Shown: one piece after another, positions 24,201-37,355 of the stretch
Numbering within the stretch: position 1 is the stretch's first letter
How the letters are laid out: every line of letters begins with the position of its first letter
DNA from: Magicicada septendecula
Lineage: Eukaryota; Arthropoda; Insecta; Hemiptera; Cicadidae
Assembly: GCA_034769895.1 (NCBI GenBank)
Contig: JAWRYS010000719.1
Span: 62,001-126,000, forward strand
Reading direction: 5' to 3'
DNA length: 64,000 nt
The notes under the pieces: generated by a model
Database searches by the model: none
What the model saw: only the letters and a program-made list of their open reading frames with translations
What the model was told of the DNA's origin: nothing
Position numbers and translations under genes: made by a program

Positions 24201-26459
24201 ATTATACAGCTTACCTGGATGACCGGGTCACTTGTTCAAAACCTGGAGGAGGCCTCCTAGTGGAAGAAAGGCCTCGTGCTGGGGAACCATTAGGCAATCG
24301 AATTAATGAGGTGACCTCAATTTCCAAACTCAACAACAACAAATTGATTGGTTCTCTAATCAAAAAAGCATTACAATTTTATATACAATGCGTGTACTTC
24401 ATAGTGCCCAGAATATAGAAGTATTCACTTGAAATAACAATAATCAAGCAACAAAACCTCTCCGGTAAATTTTAAAGCCTTTACAAAAATATAATTTCGA
24501 TATATTTTGGCAATAAATTATTATTAACATTAATAAATAAAAAGAAATAAATCCAGAGGTTCTCAAAATTTAATACGTCTAATAACAATAATTTATTAAT
24601 AATTTAATACTGTTTGATTTATTATTAACATTAATAAATACAAAAAATCGAGAGGTTTTTTAAAATTTAATACATCTAATAACTTTTTTTTTTTTTTTAC
24701 AGGACGCATCTGGTTGTACTGTTAATTAATTAACACAAACGACATGCACCATCTAAAATCTCAATAAACAAAAATTAAATTAAGAACAACAACAATATAA
24801 TTAGTAAAGGTATAATGTTAAAATATAATTTGGTAATCATGTTCTTGAGTAAGAAATTCACCATGTGTGCTCAATTTTTTTTTTTTTTTCTAAACTTGTA
24901 TCGCTCAATGGTTTATTGATTTCCTAGTGTACACCATTATAAAAAAAATATTAAATAACATATTCTTTAAAAATGTAAAATGTTTTATACATACACATGT
25001 GTGTATACGAATGACTAGATCCATGACACTATTTTTATATACTCATCACTCAACAATTAATTAATATTTAATTAATTCAACATGTTTTAAACTGAGCCAA
25101 CATTATTAAGTTCCATTAGATTTATGAAGATATAAATATACAAAAAAAATGTTAACATTAATTTGAAACTCACAGAGAATTAAAATAAATTCTAAATCCC
25201 AACACGTGTAGGGATATGACATAGTTTGACCCAATGTGTTGGACCATTCACAACCTGTTATGCCAAGGAGTGCACACAATACATATGATTTGATCATTTT
25301 CTTTTGACTTACATTCACTAAACAATTTTCACACAAACAGTTACATAGTTACATGGAGAACACAGATAAATATTGAGAGACTATCTCCGAGAAAATAAAG
25401 GAACCATGTATTCTTCACTCTAGTAGCGCTGGGAAGTGCCTTCCCACTGCAAGGTTTAAATAGATCCCAAATCACCAGAAGTATCTTAACACATTTCGTT
25501 TTTAAATTTTTGTTTTTTTTTGTGTTTTTTTTTGTTTTGCCTTTTTATATCTTAAAAAAAACTTTGCATAGAAGGTAATACCATCACTTCACTAACGGCA
25601 CAAGAAGCTGACCTCACGATTAAAAGAAATACAAGATGCCAGTCCAGTTCAACCGAATTTGAAAAGAAAACTTGAGTTCAGAAATGAATTAGCAATCATT
25701 AAAATAGCCTGGGTATACCAGATATTAAGCAAAGTAAAAAAAAACATCAAGAATTAAAGCAAAAGTTTTTTTTTGTGTGTTAAGATAACTCACTTGCCGA
25801 GAAACTCAATTAGTGCCACATGCACACATAGGAATAAGTTAATAATTTTCTTTGCAAAAATTCACCTCCACTGCACACGAGAAACATGGTTCTCCAGACA
25901 TACCTGTAGAGATCGGCACTAGCCCCATATAAGTTCCTTGATCTTCTCACATTTAATCTTGGTCTGACGCTCAGGAAACGGATGAACGGGCCGCAGACAC
26001 CCCAGAGCACACCTCTTAACTCAGCCGGCCATAATAAAAATCAATCGCCCGGTATTAAAGAAAACAATTAATACTTTTTTCAGAAGCCGGGCAAGAAAAC
26101 GTCTCGCCCGGTTGAAGGAACAAGTCAGAGAGAGAGCACAACACGTGTATAAGACAACTACCAGCCCGGCCTCTCACAGCGGAGCAGTGAAGCTCAAGTC
26201 GCGACGCATCCCAACTAGATGGCGTCGCGAGTATCCAATTAGTAAGTTGCCGTAACGAAATTCCATAGTTACGGCACAAGGTTGATCAGGCCTCATTCCT
26301 AATTCTACGATTAGCACCTTGCATGTTTACTCAGGTACAAGATAACTTGTCTACCTTGTATTTCCTTTTTCTAGTTTTCGCTCTGCCATTTCCCTTTTTT
26401 TTATACAGTTTTATCTGCGAAATATGTGTTCTTCGTACATATTCTTGAGTCGCAGGTTC
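21250..26459 (-). other. Spacer between E3 integrase and E2 Gag
   Basis: The spacer is 5210 bp and most like the previous one: it shares GTTGCAAC and the GATGTGCGATG variant near 22563. Its AT run is about 26 bp. Hairpins, short repeats and polypurine tract are intact. No gene is seen apart from the doubtful frame at 25106-25336. Confidence 0.7.
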
Positions 26460-27383
26460 CTACAGGGCTACTGTTACTGGGGTTAAGTACTTCTGGATTT
26501 GGTAAGGACCACACCATCGGTATGATAGTTTAGAGGTGGTCTTATCAATTGCACTACTAGTCGGGTGTGTTTTATACATTACTAAGTCACCGACTTGGTA
26601 CTTAACTAAATTGTTATTATTACTTCTCTCGTGATATTTTCGTGATTTCTCTAAGTTCGCTCTTAAATTTGCGCGAGCTTCATTCCAGATTTTCTTTATA
26701 TGCTTATCCTTAATTTGCTGGGGTAGCAAGTCATGTATTTTCCATTTTGTGGACAATGGGTGGTTTGGTTTGTACTTATACAGTAACTCAAACGGGGTCG
26801 ATTTATGTCCTTCGTGATAAGCTGAATTGAAGGCGTATTGTATCCAGGATAGGTTCTGGTCCCAAGACGTATGGTAGGCTATTAAAACAGATTTGAGGTT
26901 TCGCAAATACCTTTCAGCAATACTGCCTTGCGGACGATACTCCGTAGTGGTAATATGGTCTATCCCTAACTTGAAACACATATTCTTAAATTCCTTTGCC
27001 TTAAACTGGGGTCCGTTATCTGACACTAGATGTACAGGTGTACCAAAATCTTTAAACAATCTCTCCTGTAATATCTTTACAGTGGTCGACGCTAACGCTC
27101 GCCGCATGGGATACATCCAAACAAATTTGGTGAACGAATCTACACATATGAGTAGCATCGTATTTCCTGATTTAGATCGAGGGTAGGGACCTGAAAAGTC
27201 TAAATAAAGTTTAGAGAACGGGGTAGTAGGGATTTCTGAAATTAATTGGCTTATTTGACTGTTTCTTGCTGGTTTGCTGAGTGCGCATAACTTACACTTT
27301 TTTACGAAGCTAGCTATTTCGCTGTTCATATTGTTCCAATGATATTCCTTACGAATGCGATGTATTGTTTTATTTATTCCCAT
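26460..27383 (-). CDS. pol: E3 integrase, short variant
   Basis: The 307-aa frame has the zinc finger, DDE core and GPY tail. It is four residues shorter than E1, an in-frame length variant shared only with E4. The variant links these two neighbours and is useful for tracing duplication order. Confidence 0.92.
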   Translation of the reverse strand: MGINKTIHRIRKEYHWNNMNSEIASFVKKCKLCALSKPARNSQISQLISEIPTTPFSKLYLDFSGPYPRSKSGNTMLLICVDSFTKFVWMYPMRRALASTTVKILQERLFKDFGTPVHLVSDNGPQFKAKEFKNMCFKLGIDHITTTEYRPQGSIAERYLRNLKSVLIAYHTSWDQNLSWIQYAFNSAYHEGHKSTPFELLYKYKPNHPLSTKWKIHDLLPQQIKDKHIKKIWNEARANLRANLEKSRKYHERSNNNNLVKYQVGDLVMYKTHPTSSAIDKTTSKLSYRWCGPYQIQKYLTPVTVAL

Positions 27384-27413
27384 ATGTGCTCCAATGGTGG
27401 ATGAATGGTAGTA

Positions 27414-29489
27414 TTACATCAGCATAGGCTTAATTACATCAGGGGCAATTATTCTTAATTCCTTTCCATTTGCTATTCTGTGGCATAGTATTCTTTTACT
27501 CAATACGTATTTATCTGATTTAATTCCTTCCTCGAGTTGTTCTATAATTGGCTTCAAAAGAGGGTCTTGTTGTTGATACTGAGCGACGTTGGTAAACGCA
27601 AGGGGGAATTCGGTAATTACGGTGTTAACAATGGGTGTTTCTAGACTCTCCATGGTTTCGGGAGTATTAGTGGGCGACTGGAACATACGGGACAGGGTAT
27701 CCGCGACTACATTTTGTGTACCTCTAATATGTTGTACTTTGAATTTGTAACAGTTTAACCTCAATACCCGTCTTCCAATACGTCCTAACTGTTTAGGGTG
27801 ATTCAGTAACCAAGATAATGCTTGATTATCAGTTTCCAACAGGAACTCTTTATGTTCTAAAGAAGGTTTAAACTTCTCAAAAGCAAATACAATAGCTAAA
27901 CATTCTAATTCATATGCGGAGTATTTCTTTTCTTGGTCAGTCAAAGTGCGTGAAGCGTAACTAATCGTTAGTCTACAGTTTTCTATTTCCTAATATATTA
28001 CTGCACCTAAGGCTACACTTGAACTGTCGGTCTGAACTACGAAAGGTTTCGTAAAATCTGCTAATTGTAATACCGGGGGCGATATGATGCTTTCTTTTAG
28101 TTTTTCGAACGCAGTTTGGTGTTGTGGAGTCCATTCAAATTTCGCTCCCTTCTTTCTTAAGGCATTCAGAGGTGCGGCTATTTCGGCTAGATGAGGAATA
28201 TACTTGTGGAAATAATTTATCATTCCCAAAAATCGGGCTATTCCTTTAGCATCCCGCGGTGGTAAAAATTCTCTGATCGCACGGGTTCGTTCGGGGTCTA
28301 TGCTTACCTTTCCGTTGGCCTTTACGATGTGACCTAAAAATGAAAATTGTGGGACAGCAAAATTTACTTTTTTGGGATTAACTGTTAATCCGGCTTTCTG
28401 TAATCGAGATAACACTTCACGTAGATGTTTAAGATGTTGGTCCATCGATTCGCTGTAGATTACAATATCATCCAGGTAGTGATACACATATTTAAATTTT
28501 ATATCATGAAATAATTTCTCTAATAGTCTACTGCATACGGAACTTCCTTGTGATATTCCAAAGGGTACTCTCGTAAATTGGTACAGGTTGAAAGGAACAG
28601 CAAAAGCGGTTAGACGTTTGGATTCTTCCGAAAGGGGTATTTGGTGAAATGCCTGATTTAGATCCATTATAGTAAAGACTTTCGCTTTGGTGAAATAATG
28701 AAAAGCACTGTGGATGTCGGGAAGCGGGATAGATTCAAATTCTATTCGTTTATTTAATTGCCGGTAGTCCACAACTAGTCTGTGTTTGTCGTGACTTTTT
28801 GGTACTAAAAATGAGGGTGATGAATACGGTGAAGTAGAGGGTTCGATGACTCCTTGTTCTAGTAACTTGTTGATATGGTTCCTCATTACTTCCATTTTGG
28901 GCGGCGATAACTTGTATGGGGGAAGGCGTATTACTTTGTGGTCGCTCAGATTGATCTTGTATTCTATTAGGTTCGTTAGTCCTAGCTTAGGGGTAAGAAC
29001 GGTGGAAAACTCTTTTATTAGTTTCTGCATGCTCAGCCTATCTCCACTTTCTAGATGAGATAATTCAGACTCATGGTGTCCTATATGTGTAGTCGATGAC
29101 CCAGTACTTTCTTGTTCTTCTGTTTCACAATCAAAATTATACTTCCGTGTACGGTCGAATCGAAAATAATATTTCTTCTCGTGGATGTCAAGAATTATTC
29201 CCGTTTTACTGATAAAGTCAGCTCCCAATATTAAGTCGGGTCCTAAATCATCACATACTAACATTGAAAAAAACCACGTTAGATTCTTAATTTTTACCTT
29301 AATGGTGATGCTGAGTTTTATCACTAAATTTTGTTTATTGGCAGTAGCACATCTTATATTCACAGCTTGACTGCGTTTCACTACGTTGTGTTCGAATAAT
29401 TTATCTGCCAACCTCTGACTGATTAAGGTTCTAGTCGATCCAGAATCGATTAATCCGAGGGTGGATATAACACCTAGGTCAACTTGTAT
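27414..29489 (-). pseudogene. pol: E3 Pol: protease, reverse transcriptase, RNase H, broken
   Basis: Protease DSG, reverse transcriptase with YLDD, and RNase H motifs are all recognisable. The copy carries about one interruption of its own beyond those shared by the array. Confidence 0.92.
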
Positions 29490-29703
29490 TTAGGGCAATA
29501 GACATTTAGTCCAATCACTTTTAATTATCGCGTTACATTTCTCAATAAACCTTTTAACATAGGGATCTATTTTTCTAGTGTTCTTTTCTTTTTTCTTTTT
29601 TTTTTATTCTCGTTGATTTCTTTGGATTTACCGGTTCTCAAGATGCTGCGGAAGACACAGGATTTCGGGTCTCCCTGCCTTACATGTTTTTTGGATTAGG
29701 TTG

Positions 29704-31184
29704 TTTCCGATCGTACTGCTTCCGATTACAGTTTCTACTTATATGTCCCTACTTTCCGCAGTTATAACATATATTTTTTTTACGAGGGGTATAGCTTGCT
29801 TCCGTTTTAGGTTGCGTGTCATTTGATTTACCAGGGCTGTGCAAGTTGTTCGGTCTATTAAATGGTCGCCTATCACGTTGGGTTTGCACATCGGTCACCA
29901 GGGCTTGCATTTCATTTCTACTAGGCTCGGTTGATTTCAAAGCATGTCTGTTCTGATCTGCTTACCATACGTTCGACGAGTGAATACTGCATTTTTCGAG
30001 ATCCGCAAAGGTGTTGGGTTTATTTATTAACGCTAAACGAGATCTTTCCTCTGGAGACAATCCTACTAAAATGGTATCGACCATCTGTCTCTCATTCCAA
30101 TCTACATGCAGTAGTCGAGAAGATTCCCTGATGTCAGAGATGTAATGGGCCAGTCTCTCATGAGTTCCTTGTACTCGAAGTACGGTCTTTCTTTTAAGTT
30201 CCTCATAAATTTCGGTGGGAATAAAATATTTTAAGATAGTAGTATGCAGTTCTTCTACTGGAAGTGTAGAGCTTAATGATTCCAGCACACGATTCTTTAA
30301 TGGTGGTTTACATTTCGGTAGGAGGACTTGCAAAATTTGCCAGTCATTTAGTTGCTGTAAATCCTTTATCAGCAGGAGGTATTTGATGAAGTTTAGTAGT
30401 TTAGTAACATTCAAACCATCCGTGTATGGAATTTCAGCTAAGAGTTTTTCTACGGGATGAGTGATTTTTCCGTAGAGGTCAACATTATAATTTACGAGTG
30501 GTATAGCTTTAGGAGGACCAGATGCTGCATTAGGGGTAGTCAATTCGTACATCCCGGAGCGATTGTGGGAACCACTGGGAGGTGGGGCTTCAGATATTGT
30601 ATGGGTATTCACGTCTCTATTTGGGTTTTGCTCTCGACTCGGTTGTATTTTCGATACGGTGGGCGATTCCTGATCCGTGTTGGGGGGAAGTTGTTCTAAG
30701 GTAGGAGATTGAACTGGGGAGATGTATAGTTTCTTCAAGGATTTTTCAATTTCATCCATTCTGAATGAGTCGGACCTTCTTCGCAATTGTCTTATTATTG
30801 TGGGTAATTTCTGTAAAGCCTCATCCGCAAAACTTTGGACGTCAGGAGGGATTACCGTGATGTTGGGCCAGTTTAACAAATTTTTCATTCGCCGGGTTAA
30901 ATGTTCTATCCTTTGAGTTGTCCGAATATTACCGCAGGAGATTTCTCGTCTTGAAGGGTTTGGGACAATAAAGTCAACTCACTATACTTGGCATAATAAG
31001 TTTCTCTTTCGCTCTCATAATCGAGTCCGCTTAAGTTACTTAATTGCGCGGGTGTATCAGATCCACTTTCGCGTATAGACTTGCGCAATTCCGCGACTGT
31101 TACATTCGCATGAGGTAAACCGCGTAAAAGAGCTTCATAGCACAGTTCGTCTTTTAATAGTAAGTCTGGATTAAATAGGGCCAT
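29704..31184 (-). pseudogene. gag: E3 Gag region with zinc knuckle
   Basis: Same layout as E1. The amino-terminal part reads AELRKSIRE here, whereas the three copies to its left read AELPKSIRE. This and the following copies share the Arg form. It is broken in the shared manner. Confidence 0.87.
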
Positions 31185-33789
31185 GTTTACCTTATATCTA
31201 TCACACTAAAACTAATTCTACTACACTATACACAATTATTGCATACACACTTTAGTTCATGGTAAAACATTTGCATGAGTTGTAAGAGAATTACTTATCA
31301 TCTCAGAGAAAGAGAAAAAATTCACACAGACGTCACTTTACTTTCAACGATCAGCTGTTACGCTGGAATGTGGGTCAAACTAGTTTTCTTTAAACACTGG
31401 CATAGTATTAAGCGTAAGAAGGGGGGAATCAAGCTCGAGGGTGAAGAGAATGTTATTGTTCCACTCAACAACAGCTGACGGCTTCCTTTACAGACTTGTA
31501 CCGGCTTGGTTCAACGAGGGTGGTATGTGCGATGCGGAACGATATGCGTTTTAAACAAGTTACAGCCCGTTACTAAGCTGACTTTTAGTTATTATTTGGT
31601 TTTACGTGCTAAATTTAATTTATCTAATTCTGCTACTAGAAAGGAGTAGAATTTCGCTTACAATTTATTTACACGTAATTGAACTTGTTTTATTTAGTCA
31701 GTTGTTTATATGACTCACCTTGGCAATAGAAAGACGAATTACATATTTATGCAGGCTTATACAGGAAAACTACAGGTCTTGAATTGTCGCAAAATAGACG
31801 TGTTAGAGACTGAACATTTTGACAAGTACATACATGAATTGGTGTAATACAAGCTAATATTTTCACGTATATTAAGTAAATCATATACGAGTATGTGCGT
31901 AATCTCACACAAAATTTACAATTGTGAATTTAATATTGTCACTATTATTCTTTTATGCTACTTAGCCTTTTTGTTTTACATACAATACATCAAATGAGTG
32001 CATAGATCTGCAGAGTGCCGCATCTTATATGCGTCACGATGCTTACAAACCTTTTATATATAAAGCAGAGTGGCGCATCTTATAACGTGTCGGCTACGTT
32101 ATAACCTAGGGAACCCGTGATAATTGACTCTGGCCAATTATACAGGCTGCCTTCATTGTAACAAACTGAAAATTAATCAAATCACTATCAATAATTATAA
32201 GTACTCTAATAAAAGGAAACTCGGGAGGGAGGTTTGCTGATTTATGCACTCAATTTAGTATGTAACAAAGATGACATCTCTTTATTTACGTGTGATTAAT
32301 AATACATTACAAATAAAAATTTTTTAGCTTACACTGAAATGGTAAGGGGGTTTTCAATATTTAAAATGATAATACAGTTAGTGTATTTACCTCGGATCCG
32401 AGTCTCTTTAAACTAGTTAGGAATTTTCAAATTTACTCTACTTCTTTAGTCAATTACATAATTACTTAAAATACCATTAGAAGAATGGTTTCGTTTTGTT
32501 GTGCGATGTTCCAACGCTACATCATAAGAGTTATGTAACAAAGTATGATTTCTGAAATTTCTTGTTCCAACATTGTTATTCTTAACGCTTAGAGATTGTC
32601 ATTTAAAGTCTTTTCCTTTAAAATTACTTATATTTAAAAGATACATTATTCACGGAAGACGAGCTTCCGCGTCACCTCTAGTTAATCGTTTCAGTCCATG
32701 TCCTGCCGCGTGATTCTTCTGTACTCTCTTAATAGTGTGTCGTCATCGTGGTAGTCTTTCCGGTGGAGGTCCTCGGAGTCAACTAATGATGAAGTGGATG
32801 TTACGGTGTCATCTAGAATGAAGTCGTCCTGTTTCTCAGTGATAGTGTAAATGCAGTTGAGGTCTTAGTCTTCACTTTTCACAGTTATTCCCATCACATT
32901 TGTAATAGCACAGTAGTATTTGAGTTTATATATTCGTTACACATTATGACGGAACCCCAAAATAACTTGAACTATATTTTTAATAGGAGATGTCACCTTA
33001 CACACTTATTTCATTCATTCACATCTTTGTGTTAAAACACACTACATTTTAGTTACATAGATCTCCACACTGTTAGTTGAAGCTAATAACAAAATTAAAA
33101 AAAAATTTGTGCAGCGCTCCGCTTGGAGCTGTTTACAGATTGAACGTCGCATCTCAAGTCCTACATTGTTACAACAGGAAAATTGTAACGACGCGGAGTG
33201 AATACTCCGCCATAACATAGTTCCAACTTTTAATTAGTAATACAGTCTTACAGTTCGACATAATAAACAATCAAGACTTTGCTTGTCTACAGAATTTATT
33301 ACAACTACTACTAGTGACTTTGAATTATTTATTATTTACATTATAGTTTACAGGTATTTTTATTTAATGCCAGGTCGGTATGCAAGTTGGATCCGGTATA
33401 CACAGGTCATAGCATGATAATTTAATAAAGGGTTAACAGTTTTTTAACTCTTTCTTTCTCAGTTTTAGTTAAATTCCCTTTTTAATACTCATTACTATTA
33501 TGAGTTAGTTCAGGGGTATTATTCGGTTTAATAGTGCGATTTAATGGTTTTAACTAAATTCCCATTTTATATTTGTATTATTATTTATTTATTTTATTTT
33601 TTTAAATTTAAATCGTCACATACTCCACCGCTTAAAGAAGACATGGGGGAGAACTTTTAATAAGGTGAATTCGAATGTAAGGTACTGGGGCACACTTGTC
33701 GTTACTGTGTGAAGTTTCTCTCCTTCTTCTCCTTTTTTTTTTTTATTTAGTTGCATGAGTTATACACAACTTACTTCTTCTGATTATCA

Positions 33790-33826
<37 letters not shown>

Positions 33827-36401
33827 TTACAAACTAATTCTTAACTTACTTAAAATTCACACTTTATGACTACATATTAAGACACATAAACTTCTTCTTA
33901 TTTCTACTACTTAAAACTACTACCAGTTTTTTCTTTGGGTTTTAGTTACTCTATTCACAGAGTTAATCTCTAAATAATTTATTACTTAGTGGTCATGATA
34001 GTGGTCATGGTAGTGGTCAGCTGACTACTCACTTCGCTCATCTTTCGCTGAACAGGATCTAAGGTTGAGCCACTCTCATCCTTGTCATCGCAACACATTA
34101 ACCCTACTTCAGAATTTAACTATCTTAAAAAAAGTGTAAGTAAATTATACAGCTTACCTGGATGACCGGGTCACTTGTTCAAAACCTGGAGGAGGCCTCC
34201 TAGTGGAAGAAAGGCCTCGTGCTGGGGAACCATTAGGCAATCGAATTAATGAGGTGACCTCAATTTCCAAACTCAACAACAACAAATTGATTGGTTCTCT
34301 AATCAAAAAAGCATTACAATTTTATATACAATGCGTGTACTTCATAGTGCCCAGAATATAGAAGTATTCACTTGACATAACAATAATCAAGCAACAAAAC
34401 CTCTCCGGTAAATTTTAAAGCCTTTACAAAAATATAATTTCGATATATTTTGGCAATAAATTATTATTAACATTAATAAATAAAAAGAAATAAATCCAGA
34501 GGTTCTCAAAATTTAATACGTCTAATAACAATAATTTATTAATAATTTAATACTGTTTGATTTATTATTAACATTAATAAATACAAAAAATCGAGAGGTT
34601 TTTTAAAATTTAATACATCTAATAACTTTTTTTTTTTTTTTTACAGGACGCATCTGGTTGTACTGTTAATTAATTAACACAAACGACATGCACCATCTAA
34701 AATCTCAATAAACAAAAATTAAATTAAGAACAACAACAATATAATTAGTAAAGGTATAATGTTAAAATATAATTTGGTAATCATGTTCTTGAGTAAGAAA
34801 TTCACCATGTGTGCTCAATTTTTTTTTTTTTCTAAACTTGTATCGCTCAATGGTTTATTGATTTCCTAGTGTACACCATTATAAAAAAATATTAAATAAC
34901 ATATTCTTTAAAAATGTAAAATGTTTTATACATACACATGTGTGTATACGAATGACTAGATCCATGACACTATTTTTATATACTCATCACTCAACAATTA
35001 ATTAATATTTAATTAATTCAACATGTTTTAAACTGAGCCAACATTATTAAGTTCCATTAGATTTATGAAGATATAAATATACAAAAAAAATGTTAACATT
35101 AATTTGAAACTCACAGAGAATTAAAATAAATTCTAAATCCCAACACGTGTAGGGATATGACACAGTTTGACCCAATGTGTTGGACCATTCACAACCTGTT
35201 ATGCCAAGGAGTGCACACAATACATATGATTTGATCATTTTCTTTTGACTTACATTCACTAAACAATTTTCACACAAACAGTTACATAGTTACATGGAGA
35301 ACACAGATAAATATTGAGAGACTATCTCCGAGAAAATAAAGGAACCATGTATTCTTCACTCTAGTAGCGCTGGGAAGTGCCTTCCCACTGCAAGGTTTAA
35401 ATAGATCCCAAATCACCAGAAGTATCTTAACACATTTCGTTTTTAAATTTTTGTTTTTTTTGTGTTTTTTTTTGTTTTGCCTTTTTATATCTTAAAAAAA
35501 ACTTTGCATAGAAGGTAATACCATCACTTCACTAACGGCACAAGAAGCTGACCTCACGATTAAAAGAAATATAAGATGCCAGTCCAGTTCAACCGAATTT
35601 GAAAAGAAAACTTGAGTTCAGAAATGAATTAGCAATCATTAAAATAGCCTGGGTATACCAGATATTAAGCAAAGTAAAAAAAAAACATCAAGAATTAAAG
35701 CAAAAGTTTTTTTTTTTTGTGTTAAGATAACTCACTTGCCGAGAAACTCAATTAGTGCCACATGCACACATAGGAATAAGTTAATAATTTTCTTTGCAAA
35801 AATTCACCTCCACTGCACACGAGAAACATGGTTCTCCAGACATACCTGTAGAGATCGGCACTAGCCCCATATAAGTTCCTTGATCTTCTCACATTTAATC
35901 TTGGTCTGACGCTCAGGAAACGGATGAACGGGCCGCAGACACCCCAGAGCACACCTCTTAACTCAGCCGGCCATAATAAAAATCAATCGCCCGGTATTAA
36001 AGAAAACAATTAATACTTTTTTCAGAAGCCGGGCAAGAAAACGTCTCGCCCGGTTGAAGGAACAAGTCAGAGAGAGAGCACAACACGTGTATAAGACAAC
36101 TACCAGCCCGGCCTCTCACAGCGGAGCAGTGAAGCTCAAGTCGCGACGCATCCCAACTAGATGGCGTCGCGAGTATCCAATTAGTAAGTTGCCGTAACGA
36201 AATTCCATAGTTACGGCACAAGGTTGATCAGGCCTCATTCCTAATTCTACGATTAGCACCTTGCATGTTTACTCAGGTACAAGATAACTTGTCTACCTTG
36301 TATTTCCTTTTTCTAGTTTTCGCTCTGCCATTTCCCTTTTTTTTATACAGTTTTATCTGCGAAATATGTGTTCTTCGTACATATTCTTGAGTCGCAGGTT
36401 C
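31185..36401 (-). other. Spacer between E4 integrase and E3 Gag
   Basis: The 5217-bp spacer carries a set of variants shared with the next one: CTCGGGAGGG near 32220, GTTATGTAACAAAG near 32531 and CTTGACATAAC near 34372. The AT run is about 32 bp. Hairpins and polypurine tract are unchanged. No gene is seen apart from the doubtful frame at 35047-35277. Confidence 0.7.
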
Positions 36402-37325
36402 CTACAGGGCTACTGTTACTGGGGTTAAGTACTTCTGGATTTGGTAAGGACCACACCATCGGTATGATAGTTTAGAGGTGGTCTTATCAATTGCACTACT
36501 AGTCGGGTGTGTTTTATACATTACTAAGTCACCGACTTGGTACTTAACTAAATTGTTATTATTACTTCTCTCGTGATATTTTCGTGATTTCTCTAAGTTC
36601 GCTCTTAAATTTGCGCGAGCTTCATTCCAGATTTTCTTTATATGCTTATCCTTAATTTGCTGGGGTAGCAAGTCATGTATTTTCCATTTTGTGGACAATG
36701 GGTGGTTTGGTTTGTACTTATACAGTAACTCAAACGGGGTCGATTTATGTCCTTCGTGATAAGCTGAATTGAAGGCGTATTGTATCCAGGATAGGTTCTG
36801 GTCCCAAGACGTATGGTAGGCTATTAAAACAGATTTGAGGTTTCGCAAATACCTTTCAGCAATACTGCCTTGCGGACGATACTCCGTAGTGGTAATATGG
36901 TCTATCCCTAACTTGAAACACATATTCTTAAATTCCTTTGCCTTAAACTGGGGTCCGTTATCTGACACTAGATGTACAGGTGTACCAAAATCTTTAAACA
37001 ATCTCTCCTGTAATATCTTTACAGTGGTCGACGCTAACGCTCGCCGCATGGGATACATCCAAACAAATTTGGTGAACGAATCTACACATATGAGTAGCAT
37101 CGTATTTCCTGATTTAGATCGAGGGTAGGGACCTGAAAAGTCTAAATAAAGTTTAGAGAACGGGGTAGTAGGGATTTCTGAAATTAATTGGCTTATTTGA
37201 CTGTTTCTTGCTGGTTTGCTGAGTGCGCATAACTTACACTTTTTTACGAAGCTAGCTATTTCGCTGTTCATATTGTTCCAATGATATTCCTTACGAATGC
37301 GATGTATTGTTTTATTTATTCCCAT
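36402..37325 (-). CDS. pol: E4 integrase, short variant
   Basis: The 307-aa frame is identical in layout to E3, including the shared in-frame length variant. DDE residues and GPY tail are present. Confidence 0.92.
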   Translation of the reverse strand: MGINKTIHRIRKEYHWNNMNSEIASFVKKCKLCALSKPARNSQISQLISEIPTTPFSKLYLDFSGPYPRSKSGNTMLLICVDSFTKFVWMYPMRRALASTTVKILQERLFKDFGTPVHLVSDNGPQFKAKEFKNMCFKLGIDHITTTEYRPQGSIAERYLRNLKSVLIAYHTSWDQNLSWIQYAFNSAYHEGHKSTPFELLYKYKPNHPLSTKWKIHDLLPQQIKDKHIKKIWNEARANLRANLEKSRKYHERSNNNNLVKYQVGDLVMYKTHPTSSAIDKTTSKLSYRWCGPYQIQKYLTPVTVAL

Positions 37326-37355
37326 ATGTGCTCCAATGGTGGATGAATGGTAGTA